A stretch of DNA of 64,000 nt from Druceiella hillmani (taxonomy: Eukaryota > Arthropoda > Insecta > Lepidoptera > Hepialidae): NCBI GenBank assembly GCA_039881145.1, contig JAYKKI010000067.1:1994001-2058000 (forward strand), read 5' to 3'. Below are positions 37,078-48,040 of this stretch, in pieces. Within the stretch, counting starts at the first letter, position 1, and each line of letters starts with the position of its first letter. The notes beneath the pieces were generated by a model that was not told the DNA's origin, did no database searches, and saw only the letters and a program-made list of their open reading frames with translations. The position numbers and the translations under genes are program-made.

Positions 37078-38130
37078 ATATACTTATACAAGCTTGAGAG
37101 CTCGAGAGTTCAACAAACCAGTATATATATGCTTTGTTGATTTCTCAAAGACATTTGATTCTATGGGATGGCCAACTATTTCGAAAACACTATTGGAAAT
37201 GGGCACACCAAAACATTTCGTACACCTACTTAGGGAACTTTACGAAGAAGAAGGAGCTTCAGTGTGGACAGACAACCTCCTTTTCTATAACTTCCATCCC
37301 AAAACAGGGGTCCGCCAAGAGTGTATAACATCGCCTCTCTTATCCAACACCCACACCGAGCTTGTAATGCGAATCACTCTGGAAGACTGGAATGTTGGTG
37401 GCTACAATCGCAAACCTGCGTTACGCTGATGACATCACTCTGTTTGCGTCAGATGCTCGTCTGATGGAGGAAATACTTCTTAAAATGGAACCCGTAAACT
37501 TTATGTTTGGATTGAAGATTAACCGGAGCAAGACCAAGATGATGATTGTGGACCGCGTCAATATCAACTTGCCAGAGGTGACACAGATTGCGAACTGCGG
37601 TGCGAAATGTGGTTCAGTCTTACAGGCCTTGGTGCTTTAATCTCAAATAATGGGGGCTGCGTAGATGCGTAGATGAAGTAAAAAGGCGAATGGTGATAGC
37701 CAAAACTGCGATGGATTAGGTGAAGAAATTATGGAGGAATCGCAACTTAACTAAAGCCACTAAGACCAGGCTCGTAAAACACTAATTTTCCCCATATTTT
37801 TATTTGCATCCAAAACGAGGACATTGCGAGAGCTGTAAAAGCGGAAAACAGATGGCCTAGAAATGTAGCGCTGGAGGAAAATGCTGGGAGTATCATGGAC
37901 AGAATTTCGTGCAAACACCTCCATACTTCAAGAAATCAGCATTACGCAGCGTCCATCAGCCCTAGCACAATCTCGAATTTTGAAGTTCTTTGACCATGTC
38001 TTGAGGCGAAACAATAACTCCATAGAGCGTTTGGTGATTCAGGGAGGGTGGAAGGAAACAGACCGCGTGGCAGATCATCCATGCGTAACTGACAAAAATC
38101 TGAATAAATTCTACAAACTGGCATTTGACC
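37078..38130 (+). pseudogene. LINE reverse transcriptase relic, second LINE type
   Basis: The palm and C-terminal part of a non-LTR reverse transcriptase. Frame one (37094-37429) has NKPVYICFVDFSKTFDSMGW (usual 'F-V-D-F-S-K-A-F-D-S') and KTGVRQECITSPLLSNTHTE. Near 37400 the frame shifts and NLRYADDITLFASDA follows, so the catalytic Tyr-Ala-Asp-Asp box is intact, then FGLKINRSKTKMMIVDR. After 37640 come ISNNGGCVDEVKRRMVIAKT, LTKATKTRLVK, and from 37881 MLGVSWTEFRANTSILQEIS and RILKFFDHVLRRNNNSIERL then VIQG. This C-terminal pattern ('R-I-L-R-F-F-G-H-x-x-R-R') differs from the LINEs at 30.5 and 55.9 kb. Frameshifts and stops make it inactive, and its endonuclease is absent upstream. Confidence 0.85.
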
Positions 38131-39640
38131 AAAATTTTCAGTGAAGTCAATGTAAAGCAAATTCTTTCCACATCAAACAAATTAAGCAAGACAAGTCGTC
38201 GAAATCAAATCATTTCCGACCTGTGTTCTACATGTATAACTGAACTATTTTACCGAATTTTTTTTTTCTATATATTTCTAATAACGAGAGCGGGGCACGA
38301 ATATTGGCGGATGCATCACTTTCGCACCTGACTTACTTTTTTTACAATTTCATTAAACAAGTACAACTCACAATATTATAATATACGAAAAGGATATAAA
38401 GCCTAACGTTTTGTTTTATTACGACCTTAAAACATATTACGACATAGCTTCGATGGACTCTCTTCGACCATAACAAAACTCGAAATATCACTGGATTACG
38501 ATGAAAGGTACAGAAAATATAATACATTCATTTTTTTTGTAAATTACTAACTACCTTTTTTATGAACTATTTTTGTAATAATTGTTAATGATTACTCATT
38601 AAATATATTCTCAAATAATTATTTAGATATTCTGTTTTTTAGTCGGGTACCGATTAAAGCCCAATCTTGTGACATTAAAACACTTCTAATTAAGAATCCC
38701 CATTATTAGCCATCGTGAATTATTAGTCTTTCATGTTCTGAAACTTATTCCTTAATTTAATTGTCATAAATAATTATTTCAGACAATAATTTGATTTTTA
38801 TTAAAGTTTAGTTTGTTTAACTCAAAATAGTTGAATGGTTCAATTTTGCAACAGAAAATGGATCACAACAGACAATATATTATAATTACCGACATATAAA
38901 TTATAATTAGCGACATATAGGTTAGTTTTTTTGTTTTCTACGATTTAATGTCACCGTAATGCTTTAAATCGTTAATTTGAAAATTCACCAGTCACCATTC
39001 GATACAGTTCATTTCAATTGATTTTTACTCATTACTCAGGAATCCTAAAACCATTATATATACATATATATTATGGTAAATTTCTGGTCACTGTCTATAT
39101 ATATAATAAAACTGTAGAATTGTCCTCTGGTCATTACAGGTATATACGACAAAAAACATTTACAGGGAAGTTAACAAAAGTAATAGAGCACAAAATTATT
39201 GCTTTTTAAATTTTGGTCCGCTTATTTATGTATTTGCTTCTCACAACGTTAAAACTATTGAAATGAAAAAGGTTTACTGGTAATTTCCTTTTGAGTAGGA
39301 AGTAACATAAAGACTATGTTTTATTGCAATTGACTAATTAAAAAGAAGCTATGATTATTGTAGTAATTTGATGTTTCGTTACAAAGCGCACTCGCATTAA
39401 AAATTACTTTTAAAATGATTATAATAGATGACGTGTGTATTAATCTTACAGTTAACTTATTAATATTTTCTAAATATCCAAAAGCAAACACAATCACAAG
39501 CTTAGCTATATGAATCACATGAATCACAAGCATAGCTAGTAAACTATATAATGATAAAAGGTTCAAAAACGAAAGACGATAAAATATTCAAAAATTCATT
39601 TATTTAAAATTATTGTGAGTACGCTGGCCCTGGACTGACC
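38131..39640. other. Non-coding stretch, no gene recognised
   Basis: AT-rich. A direct duplication of about 25 bases containing ATTATAATTA and CGACATATA lies at 38878-38925. Unassigned short frames are at 38125-38331 and 39018-39209 (plus) and 39321-39566 (minus). Confidence 0.4.
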
Positions 39641-39654
39641 CGCCTGGGCAAACC

Positions 39655-39841
39655 CACCGTTGGGCCCTGAACACTGCGACTGACTGTACGATACGTTTGG
39701 GCACAAGACCTCGTAACCCACTACTGGATATGCTGGAACGGCATGGCCACCGAGCAGTTTTGCATCGGTGGACTGCTCTACAACGAGCACGCTTACTTCT
39801 ACGACTGGCCCAAGAACTACGAGGGTTGTAAGAGGCTCTGT
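39655..39841 (+). pseudogene. Chitin-binding type-2 domain exon, damaged
   Basis: In the frame starting at 39722 the sequence reads YWICWNGMATEQFCIGGLLY then NEHAYFYDWPKNYEGCKRL. This is the second half of a chitin-binding type-2 (peritrophin-A) domain, found in insect cuticle and gut-lining proteins. The family has Cys just before D-W-P; here it is Tyr, one base from a Cys codon. The preceding part, GPEHCD at 39663-39680, is in another frame, separated by 41 bases. The block is much richer in G and C than its surroundings and ends at a consensus splice donor GTGAGT (39840). It is either a decayed exon or a real exon with a sequence error. No flanking exon was found. Confidence 0.55.
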
Positions 39842-40726
39842 GAGTATATTTTGAAAGCGATTTACCCCGAAAACAGTCGCACTAGAATATTACTCGCTGA
39901 TGCCATTTATTTATTAAAATAATCTATAGTTATCTCGTAATACAATAGGTAAACAAAGGACCCTTCGTATTGAGTCATGTCCATCTATCTGCCCCATCTA
40001 TTCCTATGTCAGTGTCTCACAGTTTTTATAATTGTAGATCTATTTGTGTGAATTTTAGGAATAGAAAACTTTAGTTGGAGGTCTTGTTTTAGATAGAAAT
40101 TGAAAAACAATTATAACAAAATATTCATTACAGGTGTCACAACACCTGTAAAAAGGTCGAAAATCATTGAAATTGATTCTTCAGAAAATCTTTGAAATTG
40201 ATTCTTCAGAAATGTCCTGCAACAAGTTTTAACAAGTGTCAAATTCTTGTTATTTTTTAAACCGGCAAAAATCGTATATTGTGATAATAATACTAAGTGA
40301 ACACTTTCATTTAAAACCATTTTTTATTGTATGAGGAAAATTTCTTTGAAAGTAGAGGATACCTGAAAAACCAAAGCAGACTTTTGTGTGGTCTGCCACA
40401 TTTTCATTTCTGCAATGGACAATAAATGAAATGATACTATTGCATCCTTCCTATACATTAGTATGTATGTATGTATACATATTTATAAGTAATTATACAT
40501 ATTTATAAACGATGTTAAGCGGTTCATAGGATATAAAATTTCTTGCACAGCTTATACCACATTCATACGACGACGAACAAAAAGAGCGACGCCTGTGCGG
40601 ATTTTCTCGTTATAATTAAAGCAGAATTATTTCACAACTGTCGTTAACCACGTTGCCACGAATAATAGTGTTGACAGTATGGTCCCTTCACGAGAAAACG
40701 AACTGCTAAGAGAACCCCAACTGACT
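39842..40726. other. Non-coding stretch with minor repeats
   Basis: Contains a small hairpin at 40130-40150 (TACAGGTGT pairing with ACACCTGTA) and a direct duplication of TTGAAATTGATTCTTCAGAAA around 40166-40212. No gene recognised. Confidence 0.4.
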
Positions 40727-40836
40727 GGTTTTTTTTAAATCAATAAGTAGATATGAACGCAACTCATATCTATATTATATTATATAGATATAAGTTGCGT
40801 ATGTATGCTATCATATCTTATTGATTTAAAAAACCA
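40727..40836. repeat. 110-nt foldback (miRNA-precursor-like or MITE)
   Basis: Left arm 40727-40776 begins GGTTTTTTTTAAATCAATAA and contains GAACGCAACTCATATCTATA. The right arm ends TTATTGATTTAAAAAACC and contains TATAGATATAAGTTGCGT. The arms pair along almost their whole length around a TATATT turn, with a few bulges. A single extended stem of this length fits either a foldback transposon or a precursor hairpin for a small RNA. Confidence 0.75.
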
Positions 40837-41995
40837 AAATACGAATTCACACCAATTAAAATTTGCGCCATGCGTGGATCGGAATAGTCAGAGCAAAAAT
40901 TTGCGTTTCGATTTCAATTTATTTCAATCGATTCTATTTAATGTTGAATCTTTTGAAAAGTTTTGCCGCGTACAAAGATATCGTAGTATATATAGATCAT
41001 ATAAATGTAATACATATCATTATAGAATTGAAAAATTCGTTTTGTAACTTTTTTAAGCAGATAACGCAATGGATCGCATTACAAAAATTTCATTTAATAA
41101 TAATCATTAAACAATTTGCAAGTCTTTAAAAACTTAATTATTAAATTTCACTGCTCGCTAATTCAGAATACGTTTTTCTACAAATCAGTGGTTAAAGTGT
41201 TACTATACATTAAGGAGATAAGATGCATATATGTATGTATTATCTATACATAATTAATGCCGAATCGAGAAACGTCCAGCGGCAACACCATTTTTTGTTT
41301 GAACGCATTATGTCGAAAGCAAAACACCGCTCGTATATGCACATCAATTTCCCCATAAAAAGATCGTTGGTTACATCTGCGTTCACAAATACCGCCCACA
41401 ACAACAAAGGCAATAAAGTGAATTAAATGAATTTGGCTGCGTATGAATGGGCTTGTATGCGAGCTTCACGAGGATTGCACGAGATCAAATGGAAACTAAG
41501 GGTCAGGTCCTTACGGGGATAATTATCTTACAGCTTTAAGAAAATAAATTTGATGTAGGCTCTACTTAAATACGCCTACGGATGTCGACAGAGCCTACGA
41601 ATACGCCTACGGATGTCGATATCAAAACTTTCATTGCGAAACTATGGCTATATTTTGTTATACGAACTAATTTGAATTATTGTAATGTTTAATTTAGTTT
41701 GATAACACTGAAACAATAAAATCTAAAATTTATCTAATAAGTTTTCGTCGAAAACGTTATGGAAGTTTAACAAATCATAAAGTTCTGTACATTCATTTCC
41801 AGCCGCGACCAATTTGAAAATTCAACGACCAATTTCTAAGTTAAGGACCGCTTTGAAAAGTGGTCATTACATTTTGAAATTTTAATCGTTTCCTTTGCGC
41901 TTTTCAAGTAAATGTTTTATACTTTCCTTGAACGCCGTTATTTCTTGACAGTTTTCCCTCTAATTAGTCTCGCATTAAAATGCGTTCACATTGTA
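40837..41995. other. Non-coding stretch downstream of the Helitron fragment
   Basis: A 31-bp direct duplication built on AATACGCCTACGGATGTCGA lies at 41569-41622. Continuation of the Helitron reading frame below 42000 could not be recognised. Unassigned plus frames: 40805-41047, 40863-41129, 41223-41426. Confidence 0.4.
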
Positions 41996-41997
41996 AG

Positions 41998-42775
41998 TAC
42001 GGTGTAATTCAGATATACTTTTTACATGACCATCTTTACTTTATCTTCGTCGACTAATAATACTGCAACTTCGTTCACTCTAGGTGATTTGTATCTTCTT
42101 TGATGTGATGTCGAGTGGATAAGCGTGAATTATTAATTTCTACGACCTGAAGGTGATAGAAGACTACAAATCAAATGGCACATCTGCCCTTCTACCTTAA
42201 ATGCAGCCATAAAGTTGCCTTCATGAATTTCTTTAGCACCGAATGATGTCATCTAAACAGTGTATTATACCTGGGAATTTTAATTAAAAAAATTCGCAGA
42301 TAATGGATGACTGCCTTACCAAAGATCTTTTATTGGTTGCGTTGGTTTCTGCATATTATGGAGAACAACTCTGCCTCCAATACAACACGTACCGTTTGCT
42401 TCTTCATTCCATTTCGTAGCAAAGCACTTGGGGCAAATTTTGTTAATTTGTCCAATTTTTGCTGTGTTTTCCCGAACATAATTTACATAACATACTTGGA
42501 TTATAATTGAAAACTGATCTATTCCTGTAAGCAACAATTCGATTACGCGCTCTGGTTGTAGATATACGTTGTCTTTCTGCGGCTACGTGCTTGGAGCGTT
42601 CGGTGCTAGATTGAAAGCTACTCGGAGCGTTCACAGCTAGATTTAGGAAATCTACGCGCAGCACGCGCCTGTGATGTTTTTATATATTGGCTAGCAAGAC
42701 GCTCGGAGCAAGCAAAATTATCCCTAGCACGGGCCTGCGATGATCTAATATTTGACTAGGGAGCCGCTGCGAGTG
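41998..42775 (-). pseudogene. Helitron replicase N-terminal fragment
   Basis: On the minus strand the sequence gives repeated Arg/Ser/Ala/Glu-rich modules (SERLASQYIKTSQARAARRF; STERSKHVAAERQRISTTRA), then RSVFNYNPSM, a frameshift, and NKICPKCFATKWNEEANGTC with CIGGRVVL, the zinc-binding 'C-x-x-C-x-x-x-x-W-x-x-E-x-x-x-x-C-C-x-x-G-K-V-x-L' block of Helitron-like replicases. After a stop come MTSFGAKEIHEGNFMAAFKV and EGQMCHLICSLLSPSG ('F-x-M-T-S-F-G-A' and 'G-Q-V-x-H-x-x-G-S-L-L-P'), and PRVNEVAVLLVDEDK near 42050-42090 ('N-A-P-x-x-N-E-V-A-V'). Helitrons transpose by rolling-circle replication. The HUH nuclease and helicase parts are not seen, and stops and frameshifts show it is dead. Confidence 0.8.
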
Positions 42776-44630
42776 TTCAGTATTGGACTCCCTAAAACCC
42801 GTTTGTAATATGTTGTCTCTATGACCCGCAAGACGCTATGTAGTGTCAGTGGAGGACACTTCCGATCGACGTATTTTAGCTGCTCTTGTTTGAGATGTTT
42901 TTTTATTGGAACTAAATTCTTTATGGGCATGTTACATGCCTGGCGAATGAAAGCTACCCAGAAAAAAATATAATATTTCTAACACTTTTGCTACAGTATA
43001 AAATGACACTTTTACTCCATTTTAAGCATAATTGTATGTCAATTTTTTGCTAGTTTTCTATGGTAAGTCAATCATCTGCCACAGCATCTTCAATTCCAAA
43101 TGTATTTATTTGTATTATATATTATAAATTGTGACTTTATTATTAATTAAATACTTAAAATTAATACATTTCCAGCATATTACTAATTAAACTTTATTTA
43201 GATTGTTTTAGTGATTCACTATATTCATTTAAATTTAATTTACCTTTAATTTTAAAATTCATTTTAAATTTAATTTGATATTAGTTGATGATATATTTTA
43301 ATTTATTTATTGTTTTAGGAACGCGTACGGAACAAAAGATATTCATAATTTTTTGCAACAAATTGGCAAATAACGCATACTTACTTTATTTTATTTTTTT
43401 AAAAACACTATCGTAAAGTCTAAACTTTTCGGCCAAATAATCTTGTGAAAGGCAATTTTTATCTACGTAAAATTTCCCTGATGATAAGCAAATATTATGA
43501 AAAGCATAAATCTTACTAAAACAGAATAAAATTAATTTTAAATATATCTTTTTGTCATAGTTTATCAATTTATGAATTAAACATAACATACAGATATACA
43601 TACGTCGTCGTGGACTTTTTACAGGCCTTATGAACTCTACTACAACTTTTCTATAGAATCCATTCATATATCTTTTGCCGTTAAGGCAGAATTCGTAAGA
43701 AACGCATTCCGTCAACCGTTTTTTCTTTGTCTGGAATTCCCTTTTACTCTAGTCTGATGGTGGGAAGCAATAAATATCTAATTCATAGGAAAATATTTAC
43801 TTCAATTTAGTACAAACCAAAAGATCAAACTTTAGCGTTCTAAGGGGTTGAGTTATGGGGGTGGCAATACAGCTGTGAAGCGCTTCGGGTAAAGCATGCA
43901 TATCGGGTGATGCAATCGGAATTTGATTATGCACTACCGTATATCCAGACTGATCAGACATAGAGAAACCTATATGGATATGTAAAACACATATTTCTGT
44001 TCTGGCATTATCAATTACGTTAATAAGAAATATTTTTTCGCAACAATTAAAAAAGAATGAAAAGAAAAAAATTAAATCTGTAACGGACGAAGGAAAAACA
44101 CAATCATGAAACTGGACAATAATAACAAAAAATATGCCAAAATCGCTTTATAAACAATATTTGGAATATTAATAAACAGCTAGGTTGCATATACTTTTTC
44201 GCGGTACCTTAGAGAAGGTAGGTGTTTTTTAATATTGCCATAAGGTTCTGTTGTTTTGATTTATTGTTGAGCTCATACAGCACTACCCATACAATCTGCC
44301 ACGTCTCGCTTTCGCTTCACAAACGCACACTAATTACTTCTGTTGAAACTTATGTTAATACAATTTTCCCGGGAAAACGAGTTAAGGCGTAAAATTTGAG
44401 CTGATAAACTAATTTTATAGGAAATCGTTACAAAACTGTTAATTTTAACTTTTTCTCTATTTAAGATGAGAGCAAAAAAATTATAAAACACACCAGATTA
44501 GTCGTTATTACATAAGTACACGCAACCATGAGTACGCGCATACACGTAAATAATATTAAAATGAGACAGATTAATTTTCTATTTACTTTTCATATTACTG
44601 CCAATATACAGTAAAGAAAACTTCCTCGTA
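42776..44630. other. Non-coding stretch, no gene recognised
   Basis: AT-rich. A 109-codon minus-strand frame (43386-43715), rich in Lys, Phe and Tyr, and a 61-codon one (42745-42930) are unassigned; the latter overlaps the upstream side of the Helitron fragment and may be part of its degraded start. Confidence 0.4.

Positions 44631-44633
<3 letters not shown>

Positions 44634-44691
<58 letters not shown>
44634..44691. repeat. (TA)n microsatellite followed by GT repeat
   Basis: Nearly 60 bases of TA repeat followed by a short TGTGTG run. Confidence 0.95.
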
Positions 44692-44694
<3 letters not shown>

Positions 44695-44707
44695 TATGTG
44701 TGTGTGT

Positions 44708-46985
44708 GCGTATGCAAATACAAAAAAATACATATTTGAAGCTGTATATTTTAGTCCACAAATTTTCTAAGTAACAACAAAAGAATCCCCATTTAAATAG
44801 GTTCCACCTACAAATAATTCAAAATACAAAATTAATAATAAATAAAATATAAGTGGTTAAACATTAACAATTTTTGGTAAATATCCGTCCCTATGACATA
44901 ATTAATACCACATGAGGTAAGTTAAAATCAAACATAACGAAAATGATTTCTAATTTCAGTACAATAATGACTTTACTATTGGTGAAGATAATAAAATAAG
45001 ATGGCCGAGGGTGAGTAAAGCCCGATCAAAGGGTTGCGTCATCGTAAATCATAGTAAGTATATATTTTACAAGTATACAAAAAACAACAGGAATCCAAAA
45101 TTCAAATAATTTCGTATGTCACATAATTTTCATATTTTTTCCGTTACTTGCAATAGGAAACTAGTGGTAGGAAAATTCTAGGGTAGGACGATATTCTAAG
45201 TAAAAGGATAATGTATTCTAGAACCATTGACTGTGATAATGAGTGAACCAATATCAGAGTACGTGGCATTTGAAAGGGCCTATTTTGATATCGCCTTAAG
45301 TTAGAAGCTTGAGTTTAATGGGACTGTAGAATTACAGATCTTAGTATTTAATTTAATTTCCACTTGGCACCTCTAGTCGTTTTTCAAGAACAAAGTATTT
45401 TCAGATGGACTGACTGAAAACAGAGGTATGTAAAGTTAAATCGATTAAGATAAACCCTGATAAAATATAAACATACATTTAGAGAGACGTGCAGTACATA
45501 TATTTGTAAGAAAACGATTATCTATAGAATCTCGTAATTGTAAGGTTATTTTCCTTCTAGGAAGATACCTAGGGATGTTTCGAATAGCAAAATAAAGTTC
45601 ATGGCAAGCACCAGTCGGAAAAGTGAATTTTGTAATTTTTAATCAACTAAATCGTTTATCTTGTTAAGGAAAACATATTAATGAAAAACGAGGTATGAGG
45701 GTAAACTGTTTTGAGTTAAATTGAAAATGCAGTATTTTTGCAACACAACGCCATCTCCTAGTGTAAATTTAATCAGCACTAAATTTTATTGTGCAACTTT
45801 ATCTAGACGACGACTTTAATTAATTAACAAAATTTTCATCAATAAATGAATGAAAATAATAGATGAAATACGCTGTAAGAAATATCTATCCAAATGAAAT
45901 GATATCATTTAGAGATGCGGTAAGCATTATGGGACTAATGATTGAAATGCAGTTTCAGACGTCGATTTTCGATGAGGGATGAACAACAATTTTCATAAAA
46001 AGATTATGGTATTTTATAAAAAATATTTGACGATTCATCATTTATATATTAATTTTATAAGATACGTTTTAAGCGATTTTTTTGTAGTTTCACTGTCATT
46101 TTGAAAATATTGGACGAATTTTATCCATCTACTAATTTCATCTAAGCTATTTTTGCATGTAGTTTCATTTTGATCGAATAAGAAATGGAAATAGACGGAA
46201 TACAAACGTTCGGTTAATAAAGGCAAATTTGGATAAAATAATCCAACTTTGCCATCACTAACCGAACCTGGATTTGGTATCTGGTGACCATGATCGATGA
46301 AGGTTCAGTGAAATCATTATAAAAGTCGTTACCTTCCCACTAAAAAAATGCTATTCGCGTATACGAATCTAACTTAACCTTCCACATACGCACTTGTATT
46401 TCGTTCCGAGTGCAAGTTTTCACATATTCCTCATGAAGAACGTGGACGCTGGTCTCGGGCAGTTCTTAATCGATAGGAAATATATCGAATATTGCACACC
46501 CTTATGTCTGTGCTACAGATCAACCAAAGTGTTTAATTAAATATCAATTTAGCCGATTTTGGAGAACGGACCTATATTATTTCATCTTAATAATATGACA
46601 ATTTTATTACATTTAATTTTTTGTACGACCTATTTTGAACAAAACATTACTTTGCATTAAAATGTAAAAATAATTTTTAGTTCAATTTAACGTTAGGTAT
46701 GTAACTGATTTCAAAATCAAAATGTTGATTAATAAAGTATTTTTTAATTGTTATTTAGAAACTCTTTAACCTGCTACTCACAATGGGTGTTTACTATTCG
46801 ATTGGTATTCGTTTGAAATGTCGCGAATACGAGTACGAAGATAAATAACAATATTGGAACACCCCAGTACAAACATGTCCAAGAGGACTCAAAAATAAAA
46901 GTCCGATGCTATAAATTGCCGATAAAATAAATTAATGAATTATATCGACCACTAATGAAATTACTTTGCTGGTCGCGTAGAGGAA
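44708..46985. other. Non-coding stretch, no gene recognised
   Basis: AT-rich. One 62-codon minus-strand frame (46038-46226) has a non-repetitive composition (for example NETTCKNSLDEISRWIKFVQ) and a possible upstream splice acceptor, but I cannot assign it. Confidence 0.4.
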
Positions 46986-46988
46986 AAA

Positions 46989-47219
46989 ATGCAAATTAGA
47001 TCACGATTGGCGAAAGAAGGCTGCTTTCAAATCAGCAAAATGGCTACCGGAAGTGAGTTAAAACGCCGTCCTCGACGGGCGGTGGCATGTCCGGTGTACG
47101 CTAGGGACTTGATTGCGGTAAACGATCCTAGTGAAGTATTTATACCCAATTCAACTTGCGGCTTTATTGAGCCAGTCTCAAGGGCTTCGTTCACCAATCG
47201 GAAAATCGTTCGTAATTGA
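46989..47219 (+). other. Unassigned GC-richer open frame, possible exon
   Basis: The 76-codon frame lies in a patch (about 47030-47200) richer in G and C than its surroundings. Its second half, ACPVYARDLIAVNDPSEVFI then PNSTCGFIEPVSRAS, has a balanced, protein-like composition with two Cys. The opposite strand is also open over the same stretch, so the open frame alone proves little. I do not recognise a family. It may be an exon of a gene with long introns or part of an unrecognised element. Confidence 0.25.
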
Positions 47220-47848
47220 TAAAAATACCTCCCCATTCAAGGCCAATACACACTCCCTCAAACTTTGTTATAACCAATCTTAGTATGAACAAAACATTCT
47301 TTAAGTAGTTTATTATTTTGACAAGCTTGGTTCTTATATTCAGATCAATCTAAAATGACGAAATTGGGCAAATATATGAAACTAGACGCGTTAAAAAATT
47401 AATGATTTAAAAAGAAAAACACAAAACTGTTACTATAACTTTAACACGTGAAATATTTATTAAACGTTTATAAATTATAAATTCAATTTAAATAAACCAG
47501 TAACATTTTTGAAAGAAAATATCATACAGATATTTATTGAAAACCATGCTTGAAAAAATATTTATTTCTTTATTTTCCAAATAGCTTAACACGTTTTCCA
47601 TGTTTTGGGATGTGGTAAGTAATGGTATGTAAACAATAATTCTGATCTATAAATAGCTGGAACCATTAACATTTTAGATGTTTATATTATAAAGTCAACA
47701 GTCAATATCTAGAGTCCAAATAAATGATTATAGTGGAGAAATATCTCCGATAACATACAATAACCAAGACAGTGACACAATCACCCCATCAGTGGATTCA
47801 TTATGTTTGGCAAACTGCTTACAGTTTGGCAAAACTTCTCTCTCGCAT
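47220..47848. other. Non-coding stretch, no gene recognised
   Basis: AT-rich, nothing recognised. Confidence 0.4.
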
Positions 47849-48040
47849 AAATAACATACATCTTCAACATATCGACGTTAAATAATATAAATTTTCAACA
47901 TACCAATGTTAAATAACATAAATCTTCAACATACAACATAAATAACATAAATCTTCAACATACCGACATTAAATTACATACATACTTGATATACCGACGT
48001 TTAGTAACTTACATCCTCTACGTACCAACGTTGAATACCA
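47849..48040. repeat. Degenerate ~36-bp tandem array
   Basis: About five units related to CTTCAACATACCGACGTTAA followed by ATAACATAAAT occur in a row, increasingly diverged toward the right end. Spacing is about 36 bases with one shortened unit near 47925. Confidence 0.75.

Noticed and set aside
39596..39790. Minus-strand 64-codon frame
   Set aside because: Antisense to the chitin-binding segment, which has the family pattern on the plus strand.
42316..42510. Plus-strand 67-codon frame
   Set aside because: Antisense of the Helitron zinc-binding block.
46989..47219. Laminin-type N-terminal exon
   Set aside because: NSTCGF looked faintly similar to laminin N-terminal segments, but no further diagnostic residues are present.
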